Assembly (NCBI RefSeq): GCF_007860015.1
Contig: NZ_SJPS01000001.1
Coordinates: forward strand, 1,178,001 to 1,242,000
DNA from: Bythopirellula polymerisocia
GTDB lineage: Bacteria; Planctomycetota; Planctomycetia; Pirellulales; Lacipirellulaceae
Direction: 5' to 3'
Length of the DNA stretch: 64,000 nucleotides
Each line of letters begins with the position of its first letter. Positions within the stretch are counted from its first letter, which is position 1. This document shows positions 54,321-63,773 of this stretch, piece by piece. A model generated the notes under the pieces. That model ran no database searches and was not told where the DNA came from. It saw only the letters and a program-made list of their open reading frames with translations. The position numbers and the translations under genes are program-made.

Positions 54321-55294
54321 TACCTGCCCTGGTCAACAATCAGCCCGCGACTGCCAAGCCAGTTTTCCAGTAAGTGCGGCCACTCGCCGACGGGCTTTTC
54401 TTTCTGGCGCATCCCAAAGCCGTGGCCTCCTTCGTCGAAGACGTGCAATTCTGCTGGAACCTTATGATCGACCAAGGCGCGATAAAATCTTAGGCTGTTT
54501 TCCACAGGTACGGCGCCGTCGTCAGTGGCATGGACGAGAAACGTGGGTGGGGTGTCGTCGGTCACTTGCAGTTCATTCGACATGAGTTCAACGACTTTAT
54601 CGGCGGGCTGATCGCCGAGCAGGTTGTTCCGCGAACCGCCGTGGGTGATCTCGGAATCCATCGAAATCACCGGATAGATGAGAATCAGAAAATCGGGACG
54701 GCACGACTTGCGATCGATCGTGTCCTCGGCAGATTCGTCTCCGCTATCGAAATGGGTGCCGATCGATGAGGCAAGATGTCCACCGGCGGAGAAACCCATC
54801 ACTCCGATGCGATCGGGTTGGTAGCCCAAGACGTTCGCACTGCTGCGGACGATTCGCATAGCACGTTGAACATCGCTTAAAGGAACCGGGTGCTGGTGCG
54901 GCCCACCGCCGTGGCGATACTTCAAGACGAATGCCGTAACACCTCGATCGGCAAACCACTGGGCGACTTCGTTACCCTCTTTGTCGAAGGCGAGCCCGCC
55001 GTATCCTCCGCCGGGGCAAACGATGACCGCTGTTTTCGAATTCTTCTCGCTGCTGGCAGGAAACAGGGTAAGCGTGGGCTGCTTCACTTGGGTGACCCAA
55101 CTGTTAGGCACTCCTGGTTCGCCACGTTCTTCACTCGTCTCGATGTCGGTAAAATCTTCCGATCCAGGAGCATCGCCGTTCCATAAATCAATCACCTGCT
55201 GCGAAGCGACTTGCTGGCTATGTGCGACTTGTGTTGACATTAAGAATAGGAGGACGGGAATGAGGCAGATTGATCGAAAAAATAATTGTTTCAT
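54320..55294 (-). CDS. Secreted alpha/beta-hydrolase, acetylxylan-esterase/BD-FAE-like
   Basis: The 324-residue protein has a signal peptide (CLIPVLLFLMSTQVAHS), then an esterase fold: oxyanion-hole CPGGGYGGLAFDKEG, nucleophile elbow GFSAGGH (Ser near residue 170), Asp in VHATDDGAVPVENS and His in DEGGHGFGM. Such secreted esterases remove acetyl or feruloyl groups from plant or algal polysaccharides. The ATG at 55292-55294 has GGAAGA upstream; longer frames run into the rsmD end. Confidence 0.85.
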   Translation of the reverse strand: MKQLFFRSICLIPVLLFLMSTQVAHSQQVASQQVIDLWNGDAPGSEDFTDIETSEERGEPGVPNSWVTQVKQPTLTLFPASSEKNSKTAVIVCPGGGYGGLAFDKEGNEVAQWFADRGVTAFVLKYRHGGGPHQHPVPLSDVQRAMRIVRSSANVLGYQPDRIGVMGFSAGGHLASSIGTHFDSGDESAEDTIDRKSCRPDFLILIYPVISMDSEITHGGSRNNLLGDQPADKVVELMSNELQVTDDTPPTFLVHATDDGAVPVENSLRFYRALVDHKVPAELHVFDEGGHGFGMRQKEKPVGEWPHLLENWLGSRGLIVDQGR

Positions 55295-55322
55295 GATAGT
55301 TTCTTCCGCTGAGTTTCGAACA

Positions 55323-56108
55323 TTACTTCCGCCAGATGCCGACAACGGCCGGCGGATACGACCGCACGAGCCAACAATTTTCTTCGCGAGTGTCGGCCAC
55401 CCCGCCGCGAAGTAAGTTGAAGTCGAACGAGGTGTCCGCTTCAACTACCAAGATACTCTCCGCTGGGGCTCGGTCGAGTACCTGCTCGATGAGGTCCAGC
55501 ATTTCTTGCTGCCGCTCGGAATAGAAAGAGTAGGGGGGGCTGCAGAAGACTAGCCAAGGTAAAGGGATTGAGGGGTTGGGGACTGCGGGCTGGGAGCTAG
55601 GAGAGTCCGCATTCGGCAAGTCTCGTTTGGCCCAGAGGAATGCGCTCGTGACCAGGAGTTGCGAGCGGTCTGTGAGTCCAAGCATTGCGATATTTTCTTC
55701 GATGACCCGGGCTGTGGGGACATGCCTTTCAATGAAAGTCGCGCTCAACGACCCGCGGCTGAGTGCCTCTAGTCCGAGTGCGCCGGTACCGGCAAAGAGA
55801 TCGATCACATGCTTGCCGGCGGACTCGATGCTAATGAGATTGAAAATTGCCTCGCGGACCCGATGCTTCATCGGCCGCGTGACGGGGTCGCCACCTTGCT
55901 GGAAGTGTTCATAGCGGAGTTTGCTCCCACGCAAGTTCCCGCCAATGATCCGCAGCTCGGTGCTATCAGCCGGTTCCGCCTTCTTTTTCTTGCGATGGTG
56001 TTTTGTCGGTTTGGCCACAGAGTGAGTCGTATTGAGTTGCGGGTGCCATGGGAGGACAGAGTTTGGTATTCTGGTCGATTCGTATTTCCTACCTGCACTA
56101 TTGTGCAT
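55323..56108 (-). CDS. rsmD: 16S rRNA (guanine966-N2)-methyltransferase, with repeat-like insertion
   Basis: The 261-residue protein fits RsmD: LRIIGGNLRGSKL, the RPMKHRVREAIFNLI segment, SAM-binding VIDLFAGTGALGLEALSRG and ATFIERHVPTARVIEENIAML. The catalytic (D/N)PPY reads CSPPYSF, with Ser in the first position. Just before it an added stretch of about 22 residues (DSPSSQPAVPNPSIPLP core, encoded around 55564-55608) looks like repeat DNA of the ctagctcccagtccccaacccc type. The start is uncertain: about 50 lysine-rich residues precede the domain and a GTG within them is possible. Divergent from the cyclophilin gene with a 23-base gap. Confidence 0.82.
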   Translation of the reverse strand: MHNSAGRKYESTRIPNSVLPWHPQLNTTHSVAKPTKHHRKKKKAEPADSTELRIIGGNLRGSKLRYEHFQQGGDPVTRPMKHRVREAIFNLISIESAGKHVIDLFAGTGALGLEALSRGSLSATFIERHVPTARVIEENIAMLGLTDRSQLLVTSAFLWAKRDLPNADSPSSQPAVPNPSIPLPWLVFCSPPYSFYSERQQEMLDLIEQVLDRAPAESILVVEADTSFDFNLLRGGVADTREENCWLVRSYPPAVVGIWRK

Positions 56109-56131
56109 TGATTTGCTAGAGGTACTATCCC

Positions 56132-57313
56132 ATGCGACGATTCTCGTGGATTTTTTGTTTGTTTATGCTCTCGATCCCCAGGGTGGCGAGTTCTCAGGAG
56201 CCGGCTGCGCATAATTCGCTGGATGCACTGGTTTCCAGCTTTGAGCAGGCTCGCAATGAATGGGTTGCCATTTATGGCAAGATAAAGGCAAAGCAGCAAG
56301 AGCGTGCCGGCAAGTCGGGTGATCAGCTCAAGCAGATTGATACCGAGATCAACCAGCTCAAAGACCAAGCCGCCGCGCAACTCAACCTACTTGTCGAGTC
56401 AGGCCTAGCTGTCTACAAGGCTGATCCCAAAAGGTTGCCAGAGGCGAAGGATACCTTGGTGTCGATGGCGACCTTTCATGTCCTGGGTGATGCCAGCGGC
56501 AACGGTGGAGACCAATATGAGCGTGCTTTGCCCCTAGTCAAGAGTTTACTCGACGCTGGCGCTGGGGCCGGCGCGCCGCAGTTGTGGTTGCTCGGGGCCG
56601 TGAGTGCGGTCAATCTGAATGACTTTTCATTGGCAAAAAAGTATTTCGCTCAAGCCGAAGCCGCTGGTGTGCTTAGTGCGCCACCCCAAACTCCCAGTCA
56701 AGGGCGGCTGTTGCAATTGGCACAGAGCCTGCAAGGTGGCTTACCACAACTAGAAAAGAACTGGCAGCTCGAACAAAGGATTCGCGAAGCGGAAGCACTT
56801 GCTGATGACTTGCCCCGGGTGCAGTTCACCACTGCTCAGGGCGACATTGTGATCGAGCTATTTGAGAACGAGGCCCCGCAGGCGGTGGCAAACTTCCTCA
56901 CGCTCGTCAAGAAAGGCTACTACGACGGGGTGCCCTTTCACCGTGTGTTGCCGGGCTTCATGGCTCAGGGAGGTGACCCCACCGGATCAGGAAGCGGCGG
57001 ACCGGGTTACTCGATTCGCTGTGAGTGCCACGGCAAAGACTACCGTAAACACTTTCGCGGCAGCCTGAGCATGGCACACGCCGGGCGGAATACCGGGGGT
57101 TCACAGTTCTTTCTCACTTTCGTTCCCACCAGCTACCTCGACGGTCGGCACACGGTGTTCGGCCGTGTAATTGAGGGCATGGACGTGGCTGCGTCGATCA
57201 AGCGTCGCGATCCCGACAACCCTGGCGGGGCGAAGGCTGACAAGATCGTAAAAGCCAAAGTCCTCCGCGACCGTGGTCACGAGTACAAATTTGAAAAGCT
57301 GCCAGGGAGGTAG
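56132..57313 (+). CDS. Cyclophilin-type peptidyl-prolyl isomerase, exported
   Basis: The 393-residue product has a signal peptide (FSWIFCLFMLSIPRVASS), an alpha-helical region with a coiled coil (about 30-215, KAKQQERAGKSGDQLKQIDTEINQLKDQAAAQL) and a C-terminal cyclophilin domain (about 230-393): VQFTTAQGDIVIELFENEAPQAVANFL, VPFHRVLPGFMAQGGD with the catalytic Arg, SLSMAHAGRNTGGSQFFLTF and GRHTVFGRVIEGMDV. It assists folding in the periplasm. AGAGGT ten bases before the ATG supports the start. Confidence 0.9.
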   Translation: MRRFSWIFCLFMLSIPRVASSQEPAAHNSLDALVSSFEQARNEWVAIYGKIKAKQQERAGKSGDQLKQIDTEINQLKDQAAAQLNLLVESGLAVYKADPKRLPEAKDTLVSMATFHVLGDASGNGGDQYERALPLVKSLLDAGAGAGAPQLWLLGAVSAVNLNDFSLAKKYFAQAEAAGVLSAPPQTPSQGRLLQLAQSLQGGLPQLEKNWQLEQRIREAEALADDLPRVQFTTAQGDIVIELFENEAPQAVANFLTLVKKGYYDGVPFHRVLPGFMAQGGDPTGSGSGGPGYSIRCECHGKDYRKHFRGSLSMAHAGRNTGGSQFFLTFVPTSYLDGRHTVFGRVIEGMDVAASIKRRDPDNPGGAKADKIVKAKVLRDRGHEYKFEKLPGR

Positions 57314-57349
57314 TATCGCTATCCGGGAACTCCTTTTTCCCCCAACGAC

Positions 57350-59140
57350 TTGTTCACCTTGAGCGAACCACACGACACTCCCCGTCAATTGACCATACGG
57401 GCTGCGGCTACCGGGGCAGTACTGGGTGCCCTTCTCGTACCGTGCAATGTCTACTCGGGGTTGAAGATCGGCTGGTCTTTCAACATGTCCATCGCCGCGG
57501 CATTACTTAGCTGTGGTTTCTGGGGGATAGCCCGTCGCGGGCTCGGTGAACGGAGAGTCGTGCCTTGGGGGCTTCTGGAAAACAACGTTAATCAAACATG
57601 TGCCTCGTCGGCAGCCTCGATTATTTCGGCTGGACTGGTGGCTCCGATTCCTGCTTTGACAATTCTCACAGGCCAGACGCTAAGCTGGCCAGTGATGGCG
57701 ATTTGGTTGTTCACGGTTAGTTGCATCGGTGTGCTAGTTGGTCTCGCACTTCGTAAACAGATGCTGATTATTCAAGAGTTGCCATTTCCCTCGGGAATTG
57801 CCACTGCCGAAACGGTTCGGGAGATTTACGCCGAAGGTCGCGAGGCAACAAGTCGAGTGCGCTATTTGCTCGGCGGAGGGCTACTGTCTGCCTCAACGAA
57901 ATTATTTGCCGACTTCATCTATCAGCTGCCTCAAGTTGGCCCGGCCATGGGACTGGGAGCACTTCGGCTGCCGACGATCACCACGCGCAGCCTCGGCTTT
58001 GTGCTAGATCCATCTTTCCTAATGATCGGCTTTGGCGCGATCGTGGGTCTGAAGGTGGGTTTGTCGCTTTTGCTCGGAGCTGGTGTAGCCTGGGGATTCC
58101 TTGCTCCATGGTTGTTTGCCACGGGACGAGTCCCTCTGCCTATCGACGGCCAAACTGTTTACGGTACCGCCGTCGAGTTTCTGCTCTGGCCCGGAGTGGC
58201 TATGATGGTTACCTCGGCTTTGGTGTCATTCTCTTTCACGCTTCCTGGTGTCTTCCGCAGCGTGCTAGGCAGCCAGGCCTCGAGTACGAATGTCGATGAG
58301 TGCGAATTAAATAGTGGTGTCTCCAAACGGTTGCTAGCCATTGGTTTCGTTCTGGCAACTTTAGCAACGACCATCGCACAGGTAAGTATCTTTGGAATCG
58401 AACCCCACATGGGCCTGCTGGCGGTCATGCTCACTTTCGTGCTCGCGGTTGTGGCAGCTCGGGTTTCTGGTGAAACAGGAATTCCACCGATCGGAGCACT
58501 TGGTAAGGTCACTCAGCTGACCTTCGGATTCGTCAATCCGACGAACGTCACCGAGAATCTCATGACAGCAAATGTCACGGGTGGTGCGGCCGGACAATGC
58601 TCGGACTTGCTTCATGACTTGAAGGCTGGCTTACTGCTCGGAGCCTCAGTGCGAGCACAGGCAGCGGCACAGTTCTTAGGGGTGCTCGTCGGCTCGTTAG
58701 CAGGTAGTGCTGCCTACCTCGTGTTGATTCCCGATCCAGCCACGATGCTTCTTACCAAGGAATGGCCCGCCCCGGCTGTGGCTACCTGGAAGGCAGTCGC
58801 AGAATTGTTTCGCGATGGAATCGATGCTGCTCCATCTGGTGCGCTGACCGCTTCGATCATTGGTGCGATAGTTGGGGCAGCGCTGGCGATCGTTCAGAAA
58901 CTGCTCCCAGATAAAAGGGCCGATTGGTGTCCCAGCGCAGTGAGCCTAGGTCTCGCTTTCGTGATCCCTGCATTTAACAGTATTTCACTGTGTCTCGGTG
59001 CAGCTTTGGCGGCAATTGCGACGCGACTGGCCCCGGAGTGGTCACGCCGATTCGTCTTGCCGATAGCCGCAGGATTGGTAGCCGGTGAAAGTCTGGCGGG
59101 AGTGGCGAGTGCGCTCACGACTCTGCTATTTAGTAGTTGA
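57350..59140 (+). CDS. OPT-family oligopeptide transporter
   Basis: The 596-residue membrane protein resembles the prokaryotic OPT superfamily (TIGR00733 type). It has LTIRAAATGAVLGALLVPCNVYSGLKIGWSFNMSIAAALL near the start, ELPFPSGIATAETVREIYAEG, and later VSGETGIPPIGALGKVTQLTFGFVNPTNVTENLMTANVTGGAAGQCSDLLHDLKAG, a strong family block. Twelve to fourteen helices are apparent. These import oligopeptides, peptide conjugates or metal chelates. The start is a TTG at 57350 (another in frame at 57359); no ATG lies before the first helix. It precedes the acetamidase and NAGGN genes, so peptide-like NAGGN is a candidate substrate. Confidence 0.85.
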   Translation: MFTLSEPHDTPRQLTIRAAATGAVLGALLVPCNVYSGLKIGWSFNMSIAAALLSCGFWGIARRGLGERRVVPWGLLENNVNQTCASSAASIISAGLVAPIPALTILTGQTLSWPVMAIWLFTVSCIGVLVGLALRKQMLIIQELPFPSGIATAETVREIYAEGREATSRVRYLLGGGLLSASTKLFADFIYQLPQVGPAMGLGALRLPTITTRSLGFVLDPSFLMIGFGAIVGLKVGLSLLLGAGVAWGFLAPWLFATGRVPLPIDGQTVYGTAVEFLLWPGVAMMVTSALVSFSFTLPGVFRSVLGSQASSTNVDECELNSGVSKRLLAIGFVLATLATTIAQVSIFGIEPHMGLLAVMLTFVLAVVAARVSGETGIPPIGALGKVTQLTFGFVNPTNVTENLMTANVTGGAAGQCSDLLHDLKAGLLLGASVRAQAAAQFLGVLVGSLAGSAAYLVLIPDPATMLLTKEWPAPAVATWKAVAELFRDGIDAAPSGALTASIIGAIVGAALAIVQKLLPDKRADWCPSAVSLGLAFVIPAFNSISLCLGAALAAIATRLAPEWSRRFVLPIAAGLVAGESLAGVASALTTLLFSS

Positions 59141-59182
59141 CATTCGATCCTCCTGGTTGCTGATTACACAGCGGATCAACGA

Positions 59183-59228
59183 TTTCGCATACTGTTGGCG
59201 GGTTGTAATGCACGTGAAATATGCGAAA
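59183..59228. promoter_or_regulatory. Perfect 9-base inverted repeat upstream of the acetamidase/NAGGN genes
   Basis: TTTCGCATA (59183-59191) and TATGCGAAA (59220-59228) are exact complements 28 bases apart, ending 55 bases before the acetamidase start. They could be a paired operator or a leader hairpin marking the start of the osmolyte operon. Confidence 0.5.
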
Positions 59229-59283
59229 ATAAGCATCTTAACATTCAAATTATTTCTGATAGGCGGGAAAAGACAACGAGCTG

Positions 59284-60222
59284 ATGCGGACGATCCGGCA
59301 GCCAGATGACGCTTATGTTTACACTCTCAGCGCTGTTCATCCGCCTATTGCCAGCGTCGCGTGCAACGAAACCGTTGTGATCGAGACCATCGACGCCTTC
59401 GAAGGCAAGTTGCGATCTTCGTCCGATTTGTACTCTCAGAAATGTCCAGGTCCTCCTCGAGCCAATCCTCAGACAGGACCAATTTCTGTCGAAGGTGCAA
59501 AACCAGGCGACACACTCGTGGTGCACATCCACAATATTGAGCCTGCGGAGTCATTCGCCGTTACGGCCTTGATTCCCGAATTTGGTGGACTTACTGGAAC
59601 AAGCCTAACCGCCACGCTGGACAGACCACTTCCGGAAAGCACACGGATTCTGCCAATTGAGGACGGAGCACTTCGGTTCAACGACACGACAATGCTTCCA
59701 CTCGAACCGTTTCTGGGGACGTTAGGTACGGCTCCCGATCTAGAGGCGATTTCAAGCCTTGTGCCCGGATATTGGGGAGGCAACATGGATTGTATCGAAA
59801 CCTGCTCGGGAAGCAGTGTTTGGTTGCCGGTCCACAACGAAGGTGCGATTTTCTTTGTAGGGGACGCACATGCCCGCCAGGGCGATGGGGAATTGACGGG
59901 GGTTGCCGCCGAGATGTCTGCACGCGTCACTATTAGTTTTGCGGTGCTCAAGGGCCGCACCATTCGTTGGCCTCGCATCGAGACAGCAGATTATCTGATG
60001 GCAATCGGCAGTGCCCGACCGCTGGAAGATGCGGCTAGGATTGCTTGGAAAGAACTGATCACCTGGCTCGCTGAGGACTTTGCATTCGATACGCTTGAAG
60101 CCTACCAGTTGCTGGGACTAGCTGGACAGATGCGACTCGGCAACATGGTTGATCCCAATTATTCGATGGTGGCTAAGATATCCAAGCGATGGTTACCCTC
60201 TCAGGCAACAGACCGAGACTAG
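59284..60222 (+). CDS. Acetamidase/formamidase-family hydrolase
   Basis: The 312-residue cytosolic protein matches the FmdA/AmdA family: ACNETVVIETIDAFEG, NPQTGPISVEGAKPGDTLVVHI, a beta core with PFLGTLGTAP, GYWGGNMDCIETCSGSSVWLPVHNEGAIFFVGDAHARQGDGELTG (the metal/substrate signature with conserved His and Asp) and EMSARVTISFAVL. These enzymes hydrolyse short amides. It is 21 bases before the NAGGN amidotransferase on the same strand, so the terminal carboxamide of NAGGN is an attractive substrate; this is inference. Confidence 0.88.
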   Translation: MRTIRQPDDAYVYTLSAVHPPIASVACNETVVIETIDAFEGKLRSSSDLYSQKCPGPPRANPQTGPISVEGAKPGDTLVVHIHNIEPAESFAVTALIPEFGGLTGTSLTATLDRPLPESTRILPIEDGALRFNDTTMLPLEPFLGTLGTAPDLEAISSLVPGYWGGNMDCIETCSGSSVWLPVHNEGAIFFVGDAHARQGDGELTGVAAEMSARVTISFAVLKGRTIRWPRIETADYLMAIGSARPLEDAARIAWKELITWLAEDFAFDTLEAYQLLGLAGQMRLGNMVDPNYSMVAKISKRWLPSQATDRD

Positions 60223-60243
60223 CTAGATTGGAGTTTGCATTCA

Positions 60244-62022
60244 GTGTGTGGCATTTGTGGTGAAATTCGCTTTGACGAAGAAAAAGCTGATGTGGGCGCC
60301 GTTGCGCGGATGGCAGACTCTATGGTCCGGCGGGGACCTGATGCAGATGGCATCGTTTCCCATGGGCGCGTGGCATTCGGACATCGGCGTCTCAAGATCA
60401 TCGATCTCTCCGAAAGCTCGCAACAACCGATGGTTGATTCCGAACTCGGCCTTACGATCGCATTTAATGGAGCCATCTATAACTACCCCGAAATCCGCAA
60501 GGAACTTGAGCAGAAAGGCTATCGGTTCTTCAGCCAGGGCGATACGGAAGTAATCCTAAAAGCCTTCCATGCGTGGGGCATTGATTGCGTTGATCGCTTC
60601 AACGGGATGTTTGCCTTTGCGATTCATCAACGCGATACAGGAAGGGTCGTGCTTGCGCGCGACCGCCTCGGCATTAAACCGCTCTATTACGCAGAGACAC
60701 CCGGGCGACTGCGGTTTGCTTCGTCGCTTCCTGCACTGCTGGCCGCTGGAGAGGTCGATACAACGATCGATCCCATAGCGCTAAACTTTTACATGTCGTT
60801 CCATTCTGTGGTTCCCCCGCCGCGGACGATTCTTTCGGGCATCAAGAAGCTTCCCCCCGCAACAGTTGCCGTGGTCGAAGCAAACGGCTCGATGAAAACT
60901 CGTCAGTATTGGGATTTGGAGTTCGGGCAGCGGGCCGATCAGGCACGTTATAGCTTCGAAGATTGGTGCGATGAAACTTTGGAAGTGATGCGACGGGCGG
61001 TGAAACGCCGGATGGTGGCGGACGTGCCGGTTGGCGTGTTGCTGTCAGGGGGGCTCGATTCGAGCCTGGTTGTTGGCCTGCTTTGCGAAAACGACGGAGC
61101 GAATCTCGAAACATTTTCCATCGGCTTCGATTCGGTCGGCGGCGAAGAAGGGAACGAGTTTAAGTACTCTGACCTTATTGTCGAGCGGTTTCAGACCAAG
61201 CATCATAAAATGTTCATCGATGCCAGCCGCACTTTGCCGGCATTGCGAGAATGCATAGGACAGATGTCTGAGCCGATGGTCAGCCACGACAACGTCGGAT
61301 TCTACTTACTTTCCCAAGAGGTCGCGAAATCATTGAAGGTAGTACAAAGTGGTCAGGGTGCTGACGAAATATTTGCAGGATACCACTGGTATCCTCCAAT
61401 GCTCGAGACGGACGACGCGCTGGCAACCTATCAAAAATACTTCTTTGACCTCGATTTCGAAAAATACAGAGAAGTCGTTCAGGAACAGTATCTTAGCGAA
61501 GATGCCGCAAGACTGTTCGCCGCTGAACACTTCAACAAACCGGGCGCCGAGCTTCCTATCGACAAAGCCTTGCGACTCGATACGCAGGTGATGTTGATCG
61601 ATGATCCGGTCAAGCGCGTTGATAATCACACAATGTCAGCCGGTCTGGAAGCCCGTGTGCCTTTTTTGGATCATGAAGTCGTCGAGTTCGCCGCAACAGT
61701 ACCTGCCGACTTGAAGGTAAGAGATGGGGGAAAATACATTCTTAAGGAAGCGGCCCGTCGCGTCATTCCGGCGGAAGTGATCGATCGACCGAAAGGCTAT
61801 TTTCCAGTGCCGGCGCTCAAATACTTGCGAGGGCAGTTTTTGGAAATGACGCGCGACGCCCTGTCGGCTCCCGCTGCTCGCCAGCGAGGCCTTTTTAAGC
61901 AAGACTATGTTGACCTCCTACTTGCCGACCCCGAAGCCCATATCACCCCACTGCGTGGTTCCAAACTCTGGCAGCTTGGGCTGTTGGAACTTTGGCTACA
62001 GGAGCACCTGCCGACGGGATGA
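60244..62022 (+). CDS. asnO: N-acetylglutaminylglutamine amidotransferase (asparagine-synthase family)
   Basis: The 592-residue enzyme has an N-terminal class II glutaminase domain and a synthetase domain with PP-loop SGGLDSS at 267-273. The true start is the GTG at 60244: Met is then followed by Cys2, the glutaminase nucleophile (MCGICGE); an in-frame TTG at 60235 would leave Cys internal. TTGGAG sits 10 bases upstream. Other motifs: RRGPDADG, GHRRLKIIDLS, SFNGAIYN-like FNGAIYNYPEIR, GQGADEIFAGY, RVPFLDHEVVEFA. It converts N-acetylglutaminylglutamine to the amide (the TIGR03104 'trio' amidotransferase of the NAGGN osmolyte system). The next gene starts within its stop codon. Confidence 0.92.
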   Translation: MCGICGEIRFDEEKADVGAVARMADSMVRRGPDADGIVSHGRVAFGHRRLKIIDLSESSQQPMVDSELGLTIAFNGAIYNYPEIRKELEQKGYRFFSQGDTEVILKAFHAWGIDCVDRFNGMFAFAIHQRDTGRVVLARDRLGIKPLYYAETPGRLRFASSLPALLAAGEVDTTIDPIALNFYMSFHSVVPPPRTILSGIKKLPPATVAVVEANGSMKTRQYWDLEFGQRADQARYSFEDWCDETLEVMRRAVKRRMVADVPVGVLLSGGLDSSLVVGLLCENDGANLETFSIGFDSVGGEEGNEFKYSDLIVERFQTKHHKMFIDASRTLPALRECIGQMSEPMVSHDNVGFYLLSQEVAKSLKVVQSGQGADEIFAGYHWYPPMLETDDALATYQKYFFDLDFEKYREVVQEQYLSEDAARLFAAEHFNKPGAELPIDKALRLDTQVMLIDDPVKRVDNHTMSAGLEARVPFLDHEVVEFAATVPADLKVRDGGKYILKEAARRVIPAEVIDRPKGYFPVPALKYLRGQFLEMTRDALSAPAARQRGLFKQDYVDLLLADPEAHITPLRGSKLWQLGLLELWLQEHLPTG

Positions 62023-63746
62023 ATGAAAGGTCGCAGCAAGACGATTCTCTTCTTACAAACACCGTTGCTGGACGTATCGCCATGAACAAATCGCAAGAAA
62101 CTGTTGGTTCGTTTGTCGATGTTGGGTGGGGACGACTCATTTTCGCACACACTTTTCCCGATCCTCACTCGGTGGCGGAGATACTGTTGCAGGAGAAGCT
62201 AAATCGACGAGACATTGCGTTTTATGTGAACGACCCCCAGTTGGTGCTGAGAGTGGCCCCACAAGATTTGTTTCTCGATCCCTCGACCACCTATCGCTTG
62301 GACTTGAAAAAGTGGAAACGTCAGGGCCAAATTGAATCGCATGTGCGAGTTACGGGTGTCGAAAACAAGGACGACATCAACGAGATGAATCGAATTTACA
62401 GTTCAAACGGGATGGTTCCCGTAGATCCTGAAACGGTTTGGCGAGACCGAGAAGAGGAACGCTTTAAGTATTTTGTTGCACGCCCTCAGGATTCTGAGCA
62501 GATCATTGGAGTTTCCCTGGGAGTCGATCACATGTTCTGCTTTGACGACATGTTCAACAGCAGTAGCTTGTGGGCCTTGGCGGTCGACCCTCAAACCAAG
62601 TATCCCGGTGTAGGAACCGAGTTGGTAAGCCATCTTGCAGACAGTTTTGCCCAACGCGGTCGGGACTTCATGGATCTTTCTGTGTTGGAGGAGAGCGAAG
62701 CAGCCGTTCGATTGTATGAAGGATTAGGATTCGAGCGAGTCCCAGTTTTTACGGTCAAGCGTCGTAATCACATTAATGAGCCGCTATTTATCGCTCAGGA
62801 TGTCCAGGAGGGTTTCAATCCCTATGCGACGATCATCATAGACGAGGCATTGCGACGTGGAATCAGTGTTGAGGCCATTGATCCACAGCGTGGATATTTC
62901 CGTCTAGGGCACGGCAATCGACGCATAACCTGTCGCGAGTCTCTGTGTGAACTCACTTCGTCGATTTCTATGTGTCGGTGTGCGGATAAGCAACTCACGG
63001 CAGAGTTGTTCTCCGAAGCCGGTCTAACCGTCCCCGATCAGGTAGCCTATTCCAACGATGACAAGGTAGCCGAGTTTTTGGAGAAGCACCCTCGCGTGGT
63101 AGTCAAACCTGCTCAAGGTGAGCAGGGAATCGGGGTCGCAGTTGATCTTCAAAACCTGGAAGAGGTCTTGGCGGCAATCAAAACAGCGAGTTTTCATGCC
63201 GATACTGTTCTCCTAGAACAGTTTGTCGAAGGCATCGATCTACGAATTGTTGTGATCAACATGGAAGTTGTAGCCGCGGCAGTTCGCAAGCCCGCCGAGA
63301 TTCTGGGGACGGGGCGGCACACAATTCAACAACTTCTGGAAAAGGTCAGCCGCCGCCGGAAAGCCGCTACGGGAGGCGAGAGTCAGATTCCAATAGATGA
63401 TGAAACATTGCGTTGTATTCGATCCGAAGGTTTTGAGCTTGAGGATGTTCTGCCTGAAGGAAAGCATTTGCAAGTCCGCCGAACTGCCAATCTCCATACG
63501 GGCGGTACCATCCACGATGTCACTCCTCAATTGAGCGAGACCTTGCGCGAGGCTGCCGTGCGCGCAGCCATGACCTTGGAAATTCCTGTTGTAGGGCTTG
63601 ATTTCCTTGTCCCCTCGGTGGAGGGTGAGCAATACTATATTATTGAAGCCAATGAACGTCCCGGTTTGGCAAATCACGAACCTCAGCCAACGGCCGAACG
63701 ATTCATCGATTTGCTGTTTCCTTACACCATTAATGATCCCAACTAA
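62019..63746 (+). CDS. ngg: N-acetylglutaminylglutamine synthetase (GNAT + ATP-grasp)
   Basis: The 575-residue protein joins a GNAT acetyltransferase part (about 110-240, with SSSLWALAVDPQTKYPGVGTELVSHLADSFAQRGRDFMDLSVLEESEAAVRLYEGLGFERVPVFTV) to an ATP-grasp ligase (about 285-575, with RVVVKPAQGEQGIGVAVDL, LLEQFVEGIDLRIVVIN and GLDFLVPSVEGEQYYIIEANERPGL). This is the TIGR03103 enzyme that couples and acetylates two glutamines in NAGGN synthesis. The ATG at 62019 overlaps the upstream TGA (ATGA), giving translational coupling; a second ATG at 62082 is possible. Confidence 0.92.
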   Translation: MNERSQQDDSLLTNTVAGRIAMNKSQETVGSFVDVGWGRLIFAHTFPDPHSVAEILLQEKLNRRDIAFYVNDPQLVLRVAPQDLFLDPSTTYRLDLKKWKRQGQIESHVRVTGVENKDDINEMNRIYSSNGMVPVDPETVWRDREEERFKYFVARPQDSEQIIGVSLGVDHMFCFDDMFNSSSLWALAVDPQTKYPGVGTELVSHLADSFAQRGRDFMDLSVLEESEAAVRLYEGLGFERVPVFTVKRRNHINEPLFIAQDVQEGFNPYATIIIDEALRRGISVEAIDPQRGYFRLGHGNRRITCRESLCELTSSISMCRCADKQLTAELFSEAGLTVPDQVAYSNDDKVAEFLEKHPRVVVKPAQGEQGIGVAVDLQNLEEVLAAIKTASFHADTVLLEQFVEGIDLRIVVINMEVVAAAVRKPAEILGTGRHTIQQLLEKVSRRRKAATGGESQIPIDDETLRCIRSEGFELEDVLPEGKHLQVRRTANLHTGGTIHDVTPQLSETLREAAVRAAMTLEIPVVGLDFLVPSVEGEQYYIIEANERPGLANHEPQPTAERFIDLLFPYTINDPN

Positions 63747-63773
63747 TTTTTTCTACGAATTGAACCCGTCACT

